Assembly: GCF_000745265.1 (NCBI RefSeq)
Contig: NZ_JQNN01000001.1
Coordinates: forward strand, 248,001 to 312,000
Reading direction: 5' to 3'
DNA length: 64,000 nucleotides
Source: Massilia sp. 9096
GTDB taxonomy: Bacteria > Pseudomonadota > Gammaproteobacteria > Burkholderiales > Burkholderiaceae_D
This document shows positions 8,691-17,219 of this stretch, piece after piece (within the stretch, counting starts at the first letter, position 1; each line of letters opens with the position of its first letter). The translations under genes were made by a program, and so were the position numbers. The notes under the pieces were generated by a model. It did not search any database and had not been told where the DNA came from. It saw only the letters and a program-made list of their open reading frames with translations.

Positions 8691-10826
8691 ATGACTATTC
8701 GCTGGACCCCCATCAAAACCGCCATCGTCCTGGCCCTGTACGGCGCATCGTTCGCCGCCGGCATGGCGGATGCCGCGCAAGCGGCCCAGTCGGCGCCCGC
8801 CGCGCCCGCCGCCCAGCAAGCTGCACCGGCGGCACCGGCTGCACCGGCGGCACCCCAGGCCGCCGCGGCGCCGAAAGCCGCACTGCGCCCCGGCGACGAT
8901 TTCTTCACCTGGGCCAACGGCGACTGGCTGGCCAAGACCGAGATCCCGGCCGACCGCTCCGGCTGGGGCGCGATGGCCAGCCTGGCCGAGGACACCAACC
9001 AGCGCATCGTCAAGCTGATCGAAGACACCGCCGCAGACAAGAAAGCCGGCGGCGAGGCGCGCAAGGTGGCCGACTTCTACACCACCTACATGAACGAAGG
9101 CCAGATCGAGTCGCGCGGGGTAGCGCCGCTCAAGCCGCTGCTGGCCAACATCGACGCGATCAAGGACAAGGCCGGCCTCACGCGCGCGCTGGGCGAGACG
9201 CTGCGCGCCGACGTCGACCCGCTCAACAACACCAACTTCCAGACCGAGAACATCTTCGGCCTGTGGGTGGCGCCGGGCCTGCACGATCCGGCGCACAACA
9301 TGCCCTACCTGCTGCAGGGCGGCATCGGCATGCCGGACCGCGCCTACTACCTCGACAACAATCCGAAGATGGCCGAGCTGCGTACCAAGTACCAGCAGTA
9401 CATCGCCACGATGCTCAAGCAGGCCGGCTTCGCGGATGCCGAAGCGCGCGCGGCCAAGGTGTTCGCGCTCGAAGTCGACATCGCCAACAGCCACGGCACG
9501 CGCGCCGATTCGGCCGACGTGCTCAAGGCCGACAACCTGTGGACCGTGAAGGACTTCGAGACGAAGGCGCCGGGCATGGACTGGAAAGCCTTCTTCAAGG
9601 CCGCGCACCTGAGCGACCAGGGCAAGTTCATCGTCTGGCACCCGAGCGCGACCGTGGGCGAGGCCGCGCTGGTCAACAAGATCGACCTGGCGACCTGGAA
9701 GGATTACCTGGCCTTCCACCGCATCAACCAGATGGCCAGCGTGCTGCCGAAAGCCTTCGCCGACCAGAAGTTCGATTTCTACGGCAAGGCGTTGAGCGGC
9801 ACGCCGCAGCAGTCGGCGCGCTGGAAGCGTGCACTGGGCGCCACCAACGGTGCGCTCGACGAGGCGGTCGGCAAGATCTACGTGGCCAAGTACTTCCCGG
9901 CCGAGAACAAGGCGCGCCTGCAGCAGATGGTGGCCAACATCGTCGACGCTTTCGGCAAGCGCATCGACAAGCTCGACTGGATGGCCCCGGCCACGCGCGC
10001 CCAGGCCAAGGAAAAGCTGAAGGTGCTGTACGTCGGCGTGGGCTACCCGGACAAGTGGAAGTCGTATGCCGGCCTGAAGGTCGTGCCGGGCGACGCCTTT
10101 GGCAATGCACTGCGCGCCGAGGAGTTCTACACCGCCCGGCAGATTGCCAAGCTGCGCCAGAAGCCGGACCGCACCGAATGGTCGATGCCGCCGCAGCTGG
10201 TCAACGCCGTCAACCTGCCGCTGCAGAACGCGCTGAACTTCCCGGCCGCGATCCTGCAGCCGCCGTTCTTCGATCCGAAGGCGTCGGACGCCGCCAACTA
10301 CGGCTCGATCGGCGCCATCATCGGCCACGAGATCAGCCACAGCTTCGACGACCAGGGCTCGCAATTCGACGCCCAGGGCCGCCTGCGCAACTGGTGGACC
10401 AAGGAAGACGGCGAGCACTTCCAGCAAGCCACCGCCAAGCTGGTCTCGCAGTACAACAGCTACAAGCCGTTCCCGGACCTGGCCGTCAATGGCCAGCTGA
10501 CCCTGTCCGAGAACCTGGCCGACCTGGCCGGCCTGTCGGCCGCCTACGATGCCTACAAGGCCTCGAGCGCCAAGGATGGCGGGAAGGACAGCGCCAAAGC
10601 CGCCGGCGAAGAGGGCGACCGCCAGTTCTTCATCGGCTATGCGCACAGCTGGCGCACCAAGATGCGCGAAGCGGCCGAACGGCGCGGCATCCTGACCGAC
10701 GGCCACGCGCCGCCGGAATACCGCACTGCGACCGTGCGCAACATCGACGCCTGGTACAAGGCCTTCGACGTGCAGCCGGGCCAGGCGCTGTATTTGCCGC
10801 CGGAGGAGCGCGTGCGCGTCTGGTAA
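8691..10826 (+). CDS. pepO: M13 family zinc metallopeptidase (PepO/neprilysin-like)
   Basis: 711 residues, exported. A signal peptide (~residues 1-27) is followed by an Ala/Pro linker of near-identical repeats (GCACCGGCGGCACCGGCTGC, about 8822-8855), then the two-part neprilysin fold. The zinc site is complete: HEISH at 546-550 and ENLAD at 607-611 (third ligand Glu607), plus C-terminal PGQALYLPPEERVRVW, typical of the M13 end. These enzymes cut oligopeptides in the periplasm. The start at 8691 follows GAAGGGA; an upstream in-frame ATG at 8673 overlaps that site. A TACAAT -10-like box is near 8644. The gene ends at a strong terminator (10860-10894). Confidence 0.94.
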   Translation: MTIRWTPIKTAIVLALYGASFAAGMADAAQAAQSAPAAPAAQQAAPAAPAAPAAPQAAAAPKAALRPGDDFFTWANGDWLAKTEIPADRSGWGAMASLAEDTNQRIVKLIEDTAADKKAGGEARKVADFYTTYMNEGQIESRGVAPLKPLLANIDAIKDKAGLTRALGETLRADVDPLNNTNFQTENIFGLWVAPGLHDPAHNMPYLLQGGIGMPDRAYYLDNNPKMAELRTKYQQYIATMLKQAGFADAEARAAKVFALEVDIANSHGTRADSADVLKADNLWTVKDFETKAPGMDWKAFFKAAHLSDQGKFIVWHPSATVGEAALVNKIDLATWKDYLAFHRINQMASVLPKAFADQKFDFYGKALSGTPQQSARWKRALGATNGALDEAVGKIYVAKYFPAENKARLQQMVANIVDAFGKRIDKLDWMAPATRAQAKEKLKVLYVGVGYPDKWKSYAGLKVVPGDAFGNALRAEEFYTARQIAKLRQKPDRTEWSMPPQLVNAVNLPLQNALNFPAAILQPPFFDPKASDAANYGSIGAIIGHEISHSFDDQGSQFDAQGRLRNWWTKEDGEHFQQATAKLVSQYNSYKPFPDLAVNGQLTLSENLADLAGLSAAYDAYKASSAKDGGKDSAKAAGEEGDRQFFIGYAHSWRTKMREAAERRGILTDGHAPPEYRTATVRNIDAWYKAFDVQPGQALYLPPEERVRVW

Positions 10827-10859
10827 GCATGTCCCCGCGCGTGAGTGCGCCATGACAAA

Positions 10860-10894
10860 CGGGTGCCGGGCTAGAATGGTCCGGCACCCGTTTT
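10860..10894 (+). terminator. Rho-independent terminator after pepO
   Basis: CGGGTGCCGG (10860-10869) pairs perfectly with CCGGCACCCG (10881-10890) followed by TTTT. It lies 33 bases after the pepO stop and ends just before the ribosome site of the methyltransferase gene, so that gene needs its own promoter or read-through. Confidence 0.88.
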
Positions 10895-10908
10895 GCATGG
10901 AGGCGGTC

Positions 10909-11559
10909 ATGAACGAGTCATTCCGCACGCACGACTTCCACGGCGATTTCGAAGAAATCTCCCGGCGCACGCTGCATCACTACGACCGCGTCGCGCAGCG
11001 CTTCTTCCACGGCACCGTCGACCACGACGTCAGCCAGAACATCCATGCCCTGCTGGAGGCGATCGACGCGCCGGGTCCGCTCACCATCCTCGACTTCGGC
11101 TGCGGCCCGGGACGCGACCTGAAAACCTTCAGCGCCCTCGGCCACGTCGCGATCGGCCTGGACGGCAGCCGCAACTTCGTTGACATGGCGCGCGAATACA
11201 GCGGCTGCGAGGTCTTGCACCAGAACTTTCTCGAGCTGCGTCTGTCTGAAGGGTTGTTCGACGGCGTGTTCGCCAACGCCTCGCTGTTCCACGTGCCGCG
11301 CAGCCTGCTGCCCGCGGTGCTGGAAAAGCTGCACGCGGCGCTCAAGCCCGGCGGTGTGCTGTTCAGCTCGAATCCGCGCGGCGACAACCAGGAAGGCTGG
11401 CATGGTCCGCGCTGGGGCTGCTTCCACGATTATCCGGCGTGGGAATCCTACCTGGTCGGGGCCGGTTTCGTTCCGCTGCGTCACTACTACCGCCCGAGCG
11501 GCTTGCCGCGCGAGCAGCAGCCCTGGCTGGCGAGCGTCTGGCGCAAACCTGAAGCCTGA
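10909..11559 (+). CDS. Class I SAM-dependent methyltransferase
   Basis: 216 residues. It carries the Rossmann-type SAM motif I LDFGCGPGRDLKTF (~residues 62-75), motif post-I IGLDGSRNFVDMA, motif II FDGVFANASLFHV and the post-motif LKPGGVLFSSNPRGDNQEGW. This is a generic methyltransferase-11/25-type enzyme; the substrate cannot be read from sequence. The start is chosen at 10909 because GGAGG is correctly spaced; an in-frame ATG at 10897 overlaps the ribosome site. The coding start is squeezed against the pepO terminator. Confidence 0.87.
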   Translation: MNESFRTHDFHGDFEEISRRTLHHYDRVAQRFFHGTVDHDVSQNIHALLEAIDAPGPLTILDFGCGPGRDLKTFSALGHVAIGLDGSRNFVDMAREYSGCEVLHQNFLELRLSEGLFDGVFANASLFHVPRSLLPAVLEKLHAALKPGGVLFSSNPRGDNQEGWHGPRWGCFHDYPAWESYLVGAGFVPLRHYYRPSGLPREQQPWLASVWRKPEA

Positions 11560-11674
11560 CAACGACTTTTATATTTGTGTTAATCGCCGAACAGAATCAT
11601 TGCGATGGCAAGCTTAATATGAAGTCATACCGCATGCAGTCATGCAGCGGATTTAAACCGATAGGAGATTCAAC

Positions 11675-11878
11675 ATGAACAGCGACCAAATCAAAGGTAA
11701 GGCCAAAGACATCGGCGGCAAGATCCAGGAAGAAGTCGGCAAGGCCGTCGGCAGCTCCGAGCAGCAGGCCAAGGGCCTGGCCAACCAGGCCGAAGGCAAA
11801 GTGCAGGAAAAATACGGTGATGCCAAGGACGTTCTGAACTCGAACTCGTCCGACACCGTCGATCGCGGCAACCGCTGA
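11675..11878 (+). CDS. csbD: CsbD family stress protein (intact copy)
   Basis: A 67-residue hydrophilic protein: MNSDQIKGKAKDIGGKIQEE, GKAVGSSEQQAKGL and AEGKVQEKYGDAKDV are the repeated CsbD-family motifs. CsbD proteins are abundant general-stress proteins of unknown molecular role. AGGAGA lies ahead of the ATG. It is the paralogue of the second csbD (15886 / 54290) that the genomic island has split, and so gives the template for reconstructing that junction. Confidence 0.93.
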   Translation: MNSDQIKGKAKDIGGKIQEEVGKAVGSSEQQAKGLANQAEGKVQEKYGDAKDVLNSNSSDTVDRGNR

Positions 11879-11906
11879 TCCTTGTAGTCCATTCTGCAGT
11901 GCCCAT

Positions 11907-11936
11907 AAAACAGCCGCCGCGTGCGGCTGTTTTTTT
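11907..11936 (+). terminator. Bidirectional terminator between csbD and clpP
   Basis: CAGCCGC (11911-11917) pairs with GCGGCTG (11923-11929), followed by T7 on the plus strand and preceded by AAAA, so it can serve both csbD and the convergent clpP gene. Confidence 0.85.
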
Positions 11937-11946
11937 GCTTGATGAC

Positions 11947-12561
11947 CTAGGCCGCGTCGCGAGACGTCAGCACCCGGTCCACGATCCCATATTCCGCCGC
12001 CTGCTGGGCCGGCATGTAATTGTCGCGGTCCGAATCCTTCTCCACCTGCGCCAGCGTTTGTCCGGTCCGTTCCGCCAGCAGGCTGTTGAGCCGATGGCGC
12101 TGGTAGATCACTTCGCGCGCCTGGATGTCGATATCCGAGGCCACGCCCTGCGAGCCGCCGTGCGGCTGGTGGATCATGATGCGCGCATTCGGCAATGCAT
12201 AGCGTTTGCCGATCGCGCCGGCCGCCAATAAAAACGAACCCATGCTGGCGGCAAAGCCGGTGCACAGCGTCGACACATCCGGTTTGATGAACTGCATGGT
12301 GTCGTAGGCCGCCATCCCGGCATACACCGATCCGCCCGGCGAATTGATGTACAGCGAGATATCCTTGTCCGGATTGTCCGATTCCAGAAACAGCAATCGG
12401 GCGACGATCAGGTTGGCCGATTGATCGGTCACTTCGCCGACCAGGAACACAACGCGCTCCTTCAGCAGGCGCGAATAAATGTCGAAGGCGCGTCCGCCGT
12501 GTCCGGTCTGTTCGACAACGGTGGGCACCAGGCCCAGGCCTTTTGGAAAATGTGAAGTCAT
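11947..12561 (-). CDS. clpP: ClpP-type ATP-dependent protease subunit (orphan paralogue)
   Basis: 204 residues, standard ClpP length. It has the ClpP serine-protease fold: [20 protein letters not shown], catalytic Ser106 in GFAASMGS, catalytic His131 in IMIHQPHGG, and [20 protein letters not shown] near the C-terminus that includes the acidic catalytic region. ClpP tetradecamers degrade substrates fed by ClpX or ClpA. Housekeeping clpP normally sits between tig and clpX; this copy stands alone, so it is probably a second ClpP. The N-terminus has no obvious propeptide. Start at the ATG 12561. Confidence 0.9.
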   Translation of the reverse strand: MTSHFPKGLGLVPTVVEQTGHGGRAFDIYSRLLKERVVFLVGEVTDQSANLIVARLLFLESDNPDKDISLYINSPGGSVYAGMAAYDTMQFIKPDVSTLCTGFAASMGSFLLAAGAIGKRYALPNARIMIHQPHGGSQGVASDIDIQAREVIYQRHRLNSLLAERTGQTLAQVEKDSDRDNYMPAQQAAEYGIVDRVLTSRDAA

Positions 12562-12733
12562 GCTCGTCCTTTCGCGGTAGAGTGGAATCGCTGTGCCGAT
12601 TCACTGTCCGCTTGACGTTTGCAGGGCGGCACGACGTGACGCCGAAAATAAATAGAGCCGCCTTGTCACATCCGCACGCCGCCGCACGTCAAGCGAGCAT
12701 CCGATCCCTATCCGCTCTTGCCAGGAGACCACG

Positions 12734-13207
12734 ATGCGCCGTATGCCAGATGCGCACGACTTGCACGACCCGGGCTGCGCCTTGTTCGAGCAGCTGCGCC
12801 CGCGCCTGACCGCGATCAGCCGCCGCATCGTCGGCAGCGATGCCGACGCCGAGGACGTTGTTCAGGACTGTTTCCTGAAGTGGCATGGCGCCGAGCAGGC
12901 ATCGCTGCAGACCCCGGCCGCCTGGCTGACGACGGTCGCGCAGCACGGCTCGATCGATGTGCTGCGCCGGCACCTCGCGCGCGCGCGCCGGCGCCTGCGC
13001 GAGGCCGGGCCAGAGGACGCGCCGTCGAACGAAAAGCTGTGCCGCGAACTGGTGCGCCAGTTCCAGGCTGCCATCAACGGGATGGACGTGCCGACTGTGG
13101 TGACGCTGCTGGCCGATGAACAGCCAGTGTCGGTGCTGGACGCGCCGCGCGTGCCGGCGCAGGCGTGCGCGAACGATGGCGTGTATGCGCTGCTGCTGGC
13201 GGCTTAG
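12734..13207 (+). CDS. ECF41/SigJ-like sigma factor lacking region 4 (degenerate)
   Basis: 157 residues. Residues ~17-85 are sigma region 2: CALFEQLRPRLTAISRRIVG, DAEDVVQDCFLKW, and TPAAWLTTVAQHGSIDVLRR. The normal region 4 helix-turn-helix is missing. The protein passes almost directly through RARRRLREAG into LVRQFQAAINGMDVPTVVTL, which resembles the SnoaL-like C-terminal extension of ECF41 (SigJ-type) sigma factors, itself truncated. An in-frame internal deletion in a former ~290-residue gene explains this best. A region-2-only protein could bind RNA polymerase core but should not recognise a -35 element. AGGAGA precedes the ATG. It could be a decaying gene. Confidence 0.7.
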   Translation: MRRMPDAHDLHDPGCALFEQLRPRLTAISRRIVGSDADAEDVVQDCFLKWHGAEQASLQTPAAWLTTVAQHGSIDVLRRHLARARRRLREAGPEDAPSNEKLCRELVRQFQAAINGMDVPTVVTLLADEQPVSVLDAPRVPAQACANDGVYALLLAA

Positions 13208-13362
13208 CGATCGACGCGCGCAGCCAGGGGATTCGTCGTTTCATTGGACACTGACGCCAGTCATTGCATCGATTTGGGTCGATGGGGATCACATCAGCGA
13301 CTTCTGGTTTGCATCCTTGATTGACCGTCTATCCTAAACAGATGTCATTCAGGAGGTGCAAA

Positions 13363-13602
13363 GTGAAGCGCATCTTGTTCAACAAAGCCTCGTTCATCCT
13401 GGCTGCAGTTGCAGTATTCCTTTTTGGAATGCTGCGCGATCCCGACATGGCCAATGCCGACGATCTGGACACCCAGCCGGTGGCGCAAGACCGCATGCCG
13501 GGTTACCAGTGCCTGCACGACGCTGAACAATCCAGTCGCCTGACCGAAGCCGACATTCGCAAGCTCAACCCGCCTGCGGAAGAATGGGTCGCCACGTTTT
13601 GA
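13363..13602 (+). CDS. Small exported or membrane-anchored protein, unknown
   Basis: 79 residues beginning at GTG 13363, chosen because AGGAGGTG lies at the right spacing. Residues 5-21 form a hydrophobic segment (FNKASFILAAVAVFLFGM) consistent with a signal or anchor, followed by a short acidic domain with one Cys (GYQCLHDAEQSSRLTEADIR). I recognise no family. It converges with the gene at 13628. Confidence 0.55.
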   Translation: MKRILFNKASFILAAVAVFLFGMLRDPDMANADDLDTQPVAQDRMPGYQCLHDAEQSSRLTEADIRKLNPPAEEWVATF

Positions 13603-13627
13603 CGGAGCAGTGGGCTGCAGCGTCAGA

Positions 13628-14377
13628 TCACCATACCTTCCACCAGCGTTTTGCTGTCCCGGGATCGGCGCCGGAATCGGAAGCCGGTTCTGCGCTGGAT
13701 GCGGTATCCGAACCGGATGGCCGTCCAATCGGATGCAGCGGTTCGTCGTAATCGAATTTGAGTGTGAAACGCGTGCCCTCGTAGCGCAGGACCGCTTCAC
13801 GCCAGCGGTCGCCGTTCTTCCACATCAACACCGCGAGTTCTTCGCACAAAGCCTTGAGGTGTTCGCTGATCGACGCGATGTTGTTGGACCAGGCATTCTT
13901 GAGTGAGTATGCCAGCCAGTTGCCGTCGTACTGGATCGTCAGCGTGCCCGATTGCCGGTCATGCGGCGAACAGGCGACGCATTCCGCTGTCACCTGTTGA
14001 ATCCCGTGGTCGATTGCGTGGCGTACCCGCTCGTCCCGGGCGGGCAGCTCGGGGGCCAGGTTTTCCTCACGCCCGTCCAGCAGCAGGATTGCGCCGGCGG
14101 GAACGCGCAGACGCTCGAGCAGGTCGCGCAAGCGCGGCAAGGCGCTGTCGAGGTCGACGACGCCGATCACCAGGACGTCATCCTCGTCTTCCAGGATGTC
14201 CACGTCGAGCACCATGCCCTCGAGCGCCGGTTTCAAGAGCGCGTCGATCGCCGCTTTGACTTGCCAGCGGTTTTCCGGACACGGCATGCCGTAGTCGCGG
14301 TCGCGCAGGATGAGGCGCAGGCGCGGCCGGTCTTCGAGCATGGCACGCAGGGCGGCATCTGGATGGATGTCGTTCAT
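13628..14377 (-). CDS. Conserved-looking protein of unknown function, 249 aa
   Basis: Cytoplasmic two-part protein. The N-terminal half is acidic and contains a VLVIGVVDLDSALPRLRDLL stretch; the C-terminal half has GTLTIQYDGNWLAYSLKNAW, a helix around LKALCEELAVLMWKNGDRW, then VLRYEGTRFTLKFDYDEP, and ends in a Ser/Asp/Pro-rich disordered tail. The C-terminal half vaguely recalls YezG/DUF600-type immunity proteins but I cannot assign it. G+C matches the host segment. It stands alone. Confidence 0.6.
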   Translation of the reverse strand: MNDIHPDAALRAMLEDRPRLRLILRDRDYGMPCPENRWQVKAAIDALLKPALEGMVLDVDILEDEDDVLVIGVVDLDSALPRLRDLLERLRVPAGAILLLDGREENLAPELPARDERVRHAIDHGIQQVTAECVACSPHDRQSGTLTIQYDGNWLAYSLKNAWSNNIASISEHLKALCEELAVLMWKNGDRWREAVLRYEGTRFTLKFDYDEPLHPIGRPSGSDTASSAEPASDSGADPGTAKRWWKVW

Positions 14378-14533
14378 GGCGCGTCAACCGGCGACACGGC
14401 GGCGGGTGACGCCGGCACTGCGCTTTGCGAGGAGGTCGTTCATGCGAGAGAGGAAGGATGCAAAACGTCATCCTATCAACTTCTCAATTAATTTCCAATA
14501 GGTAATATTTATGACATTCGGTGCAATGCGCAT

Positions 14534-15700
14534 TTACGATGGCCGCGGCTGCGCATGCCCGGACGTGTCCTTGTCGTGCGGCTCCGAATCGTCCGAGCGG
14601 TCGCCCAGGATGTCCTCGACGTACAGCATGTTGACCAGCTTGACCAGCACCGCCGTCAAGGGTGTCGCCAGCGCCACGCCGGCAAAGCCGAACAGGGTGC
14701 CGAAGATCAGCTGCATGATGATGGTCAGCGCCGGCGGCAGGTTGACCGAGCGCGATTCGATCACCGGCAGCAGCACGTAGCCGTCCAGCATCTGGATCGC
14801 CAGCAGCAGCAGGCCGGTGTACAGCGCCAGGTCGGTGCTGGTCGAGAGCGCGATCAGCACGGCCGGCACGCCGCCCAGGATCGGGCCGACGTAGGGGATG
14901 AAGTCCATCAGGCCGGCGATGATGCCCAGGATCAGGCCGAGCGGCACGCCCAGCATCGTCAGGCCGGTCGACAGGATGGCGGCGACGATCAGCATCGAGG
15001 CGCCCTTGCCGAGCAGCCAGCGCGCCAGCGAGGTGCCGATGGTGTCGAGCACCTCGCCCGCGCGCGCGCGCCGCGGCTGCGGGATCAGCTTGATGAAGCC
15101 GTGCGTGTAGACGCGCGGCGAACTCGCAAAATAGATGCCGACCGCGATGATGATCACGATGTTGGCCAGCGTGCCCAGCACGCCGCCGAACAGCAGGCCG
15201 GCGTCCGGCGCGAAGCGCTGCAGCGAGCCGACGATTTCCTTGGTCGACGGCATCTGCTGCGCCACGTGCTGGAGCATCGGATGCGCCTTGACCATGTCCT
15301 GCACGCGTTCGATCGAAGCCGGCAGCTGCTTGGCCAGCGCGCTCGACTGCTCGGCGATCTGCGGCGCCATGGCCCAGCCGCCCAGGCCGATCACGGCGAC
15401 CAGCAACAGCAGTACGACCACCAGCGCCAGCTGGCGATTGATCTTGAGACGGTCGCGCACGATCACGCTCAGTTCATACAGCAGCACCGAAAACAGGATG
15501 CAGGCGAAGATCAGCAGCAGGGCGTCGGCGGCGAACCAGATCGCGGCGCCGAGCGCCAGGAACAGCACGGTGATGCCTTCGATCATGACGACGCGGCGCA
15601 TCAGGTTGCGCTGCGGCGGCGTTGGCCCGAGCGTGCTGGCGGGCGCGGAGGAAGGGCCGGACTCGAGGCCGGGTGAAGGTAGGTGTTGGGAATCGTTCAT
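14534..15700 (-). CDS. AI-2E/PerM family membrane transporter
   Basis: 388 residues from the ATG at 15700 (MNDSQHLPSPGLESG); a frame extension to 15730 lacks support. It has the typical AI-2E exporter pattern: two to three N-terminal hydrophobic helices (VVMIEGITVLFLALGAAIWF, LALVVVLLLLVAVIGLGGW), a long soluble amphipathic region (~100-180), then several helices including LGVPLGLILGIIAGLMDFIP and the conserved YVGPILGGVPAVLIAL. TqsA exports autoinducer-2 in E. coli, while other PerM proteins move ions or are uncharacterised, so the substrate is undetermined. It is the last intact host gene before the split csbD. Confidence 0.88.
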   Translation of the reverse strand: MNDSQHLPSPGLESGPSSAPASTLGPTPPQRNLMRRVVMIEGITVLFLALGAAIWFAADALLLIFACILFSVLLYELSVIVRDRLKINRQLALVVVLLLLVAVIGLGGWAMAPQIAEQSSALAKQLPASIERVQDMVKAHPMLQHVAQQMPSTKEIVGSLQRFAPDAGLLFGGVLGTLANIVIIIAVGIYFASSPRVYTHGFIKLIPQPRRARAGEVLDTIGTSLARWLLGKGASMLIVAAILSTGLTMLGVPLGLILGIIAGLMDFIPYVGPILGGVPAVLIALSTSTDLALYTGLLLLAIQMLDGYVLLPVIESRSVNLPPALTIIMQLIFGTLFGFAGVALATPLTAVLVKLVNMLYVEDILGDRSDDSEPHDKDTSGHAQPRPS

Positions 15701-15885
15701 GGATAAAATGTTATCAGTTCTCGTGCGCAACCGTCGCGCGGCATCAGGTATTGCCGCACAGCCCAGCTTATGTGCGTGCGCTAACTGAGCCGTACGAAAT
15801 TTTTTCTTACCATTGAGTCAAACATGAGCAGCGAGCCCCCACCGGGTAAGCGCATTGACTTCAATCGATACAAAAGGAGATCACC

Positions 15886-15951
15886 ATGAATTCGGATCAA
15901 ATCAACGGCAAGCTGAAAGACATCGGCGGCAATTTTGCGGACAAACAGTAG
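15886..15951 (+). pseudogene. csbD: csbD N-terminal fragment, interrupted by the island
   Basis: After a good ribosome site (AAAGGAGATCACC) the frame reads MNSDQINGKLKDIGG, the CsbD N-terminus nearly identical to the intact copy at 11675, then runs through six foreign residues into TAG at 15949. The missing C-terminal part (IQEEAGKLVGSSEQQ...) is found 38 kb away at 54290, so this gene was split by insertion after codon 15. Host-derived bases end at about 15931. Confidence 0.92.
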
Positions 15952-15964
15952 TGTGTGTCAGTTG
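15932..15964 (+). repeat. Left terminal inverted sequence of the island
   Basis: Begins ATTTTGCGGACAAAC, continuing to GTGTGTCAGTTG. Compared with the reverse complement of 54251-54283, about 14 of the first 19 positions match and a GTGTCA block recurs a few bases further in with a small offset. Confidence 0.65.
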
Positions 15965-16011
15965 AACCTTCATCCAATACTGGCCTTCCCCCATCGTCAC
16001 GGACACTTCCG

Positions 16012-16908
16012 TTAGGCGCATTTTAGATTTTCAAACTGTACCGGGCTGATGTAGCCGATAGTGGAATGACGCCGGCGTGGATTGTAGAACCTTTCGATAT
16101 AGTCGAACACATCGGCACGTAAATCATCCCTGGTCCGGTAGTGCTTTTTGCTTAAGCGCTCAGTCTTGAGCGTCGAGAAGAAACTCTCCATTGCAGCGTT
16201 GTCCCAGCAATTACCGCGTCGACTCATGCTGCAAACGATGCCGTGAGACTCGAGCAAGCGCTGGAAATCCTCACTCGTGTATTGCGAGCCCTGGTCGGAG
16301 TGATGCACCACTGCGCGAGGACGACCGCGTCGGAAAATTGCCATCAGCAGAGCATCCATCACCAGTTGTGCCGTCATCGTCGGCTGCATCGACCAGCCCA
16401 CCACACGCCGCGAATACAGGTCGAGGACAACAGCGACAAACAGCCAGCCTTCGCCAGTCCACACATAAGTAAAGTCGGCCGCCCATTTCTGGTTCGGCCC
16501 TGTCGCTTCAAACTGCCGGTCCAACAGATTCGGCGCGATGGCGTGGACTGGCGAATCGAGCTGTCCTGGCGCACGACGTCGCTTGTGGCGGGCCTTGATG
16601 CCGGCCGCTTTCATCAGTCGCGCTACGCGGTTCTCGCTGCAGGACAAACCGGCGTCGATAAGGTCTCGCACTACCCGCGGTGAACCATATGTGCCATCGC
16701 TGGCATCAAAGCTGTGCTTGATTGCCTTGAGAAGCTGGGCATTCTCGCGTTCATGCGCACTTGCAGGCCGTCCAAGCCAGTCGTAAAAACCGCTGCTCGA
16801 TACGCCGAGTAGACGGCACATCATTCGCGTTGGCCAGATGGTTCGATATTTGGCGATGAAGCCGTACTTCACTTGAGGTCGGCTGCGAAGTAGCCGAGCG
16901 CCTTTTTT
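16012..16908 (-). CDS. IS3 transposase OrfB (DDE integrase core)
   Basis: About 299 codons counted from the slippery site to the stop at 16012. It carries the rve-type DDE core: ADFTYVWTGEGWLFVAVVLD (first Asp), VVHHSDQGSQYTSEDFQ (second Asp) and AAMESFFSTLKTE (Glu), preceded by a helix-turn-helix_21-like region (AHERENAQLLKAIKHSF, YGSPRVVRDL). Expression is expected as an OrfAB fusion through a programmed -1 shift at A AAA AAG (16902-16908), joining OrfA ...ILKK to GARLLRSRPQ. The frame itself stays open upstream to 17028. It appears intact. Confidence 0.92.
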   Translation of the reverse strand, partial: KKGARLLRSRPQVKYGFIAKYRTIWPTRMMCRLLGVSSSGFYDWLGRPASAHERENAQLLKAIKHSFDASDGTYGSPRVVRDLIDAGLSCSENRVARLMKAAGIKARHKRRRAPGQLDSPVHAIAPNLLDRQFEATGPNQKWAADFTYVWTGEGWLFVAVVLDLYSRRVVGWSMQPTMTAQLVMDALLMAIFRRGRPRAVVHHSDQGSQYTSEDFQRLLESHGIVCSMSRRGNCWDNAAMESFFSTLKTERLSKKHYRTRDDLRADVFDYIERFYNPRRRHSTIGYISPVQFENLKCA

Positions 16909-17156
16909 AATATGTCGCGCTCCGTCTTGACCTTCGCCAGCTCGCGTCGCATACGCTCGTATTGCTGGGCCGACACTTTCTCGCTCCGGACGGCGACCTC
17001 TGCATCGACGTCGGCATCTCTGCACCACCGTCCCAGCAAATTGGCGCCAATGCCAAGGTCACGGGCTATCGCCGCCTTGCTCGCACCAGGCTGGCCTACC
17101 AGCTTGACTGCTTCGCGCTTAAACTCTTCTGAAAATACCCGTCTTTCACGTGCCAT
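16869..17156 (-). CDS. IS3 OrfA (helix-turn-helix DNA-binding protein)
   Basis: 95 residues: RRVFSEEFKREAVKLVGQPG and KAAIARDLGIGANLLGRWCR form the HTH_Tnp_1 domain; RMRRELAKVKTERDILKKAL is the leucine-zipper region used for dimerisation with OrfAB. OrfA binds the terminal repeats and dampens transposition. The slippery A6G tract sits in its ILKKAL codons, as usual for IS3 elements. Confidence 0.92.
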   Translation of the reverse strand: MARERRVFSEEFKREAVKLVGQPGASKAAIARDLGIGANLLGRWCRDADVDAEVAVRSEKVSAQQYERMRRELAKVKTERDILKKALGYFAADLK

Positions 17157-17219
17157 GTAATACCTCCGATAGGGACATCATACCTATCGAAAGTGTCCGT
17201 CGTGGTGGGGGAAGGCCAG

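Larger units (their letters stand above)
15980..17219 (-). mobile_element. IS3-family insertion sequence
   Basis: About 1.24 kb bounded by 30-base imperfect inverted repeats: 15980-16009 (CTGGCCTTCCCCCATCGTCA...) and 17190-17219 (reverse complement CTGGCCTTCCCCCACCACGA...), differing at a few central positions. It contains orfA and orfB in two frames with an A6G slippery site. It lies 47 bases inside the left end of the island. No clear target duplication flanks it, so neighbouring DNA may have been rearranged. Confidence 0.92.

Noticed and set aside
8688..10970. 760-codon minus-strand frame opposite pepO
   Set aside because: Antisense shadow of a clear M13 peptidase; no ribosome site or motif.
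15886..15951. A new 21-residue peptide gene
   Set aside because: It has a good ribosome site, but the first 15 residues are the CsbD N-terminus and the rest is element sequence; it is a broken gene.
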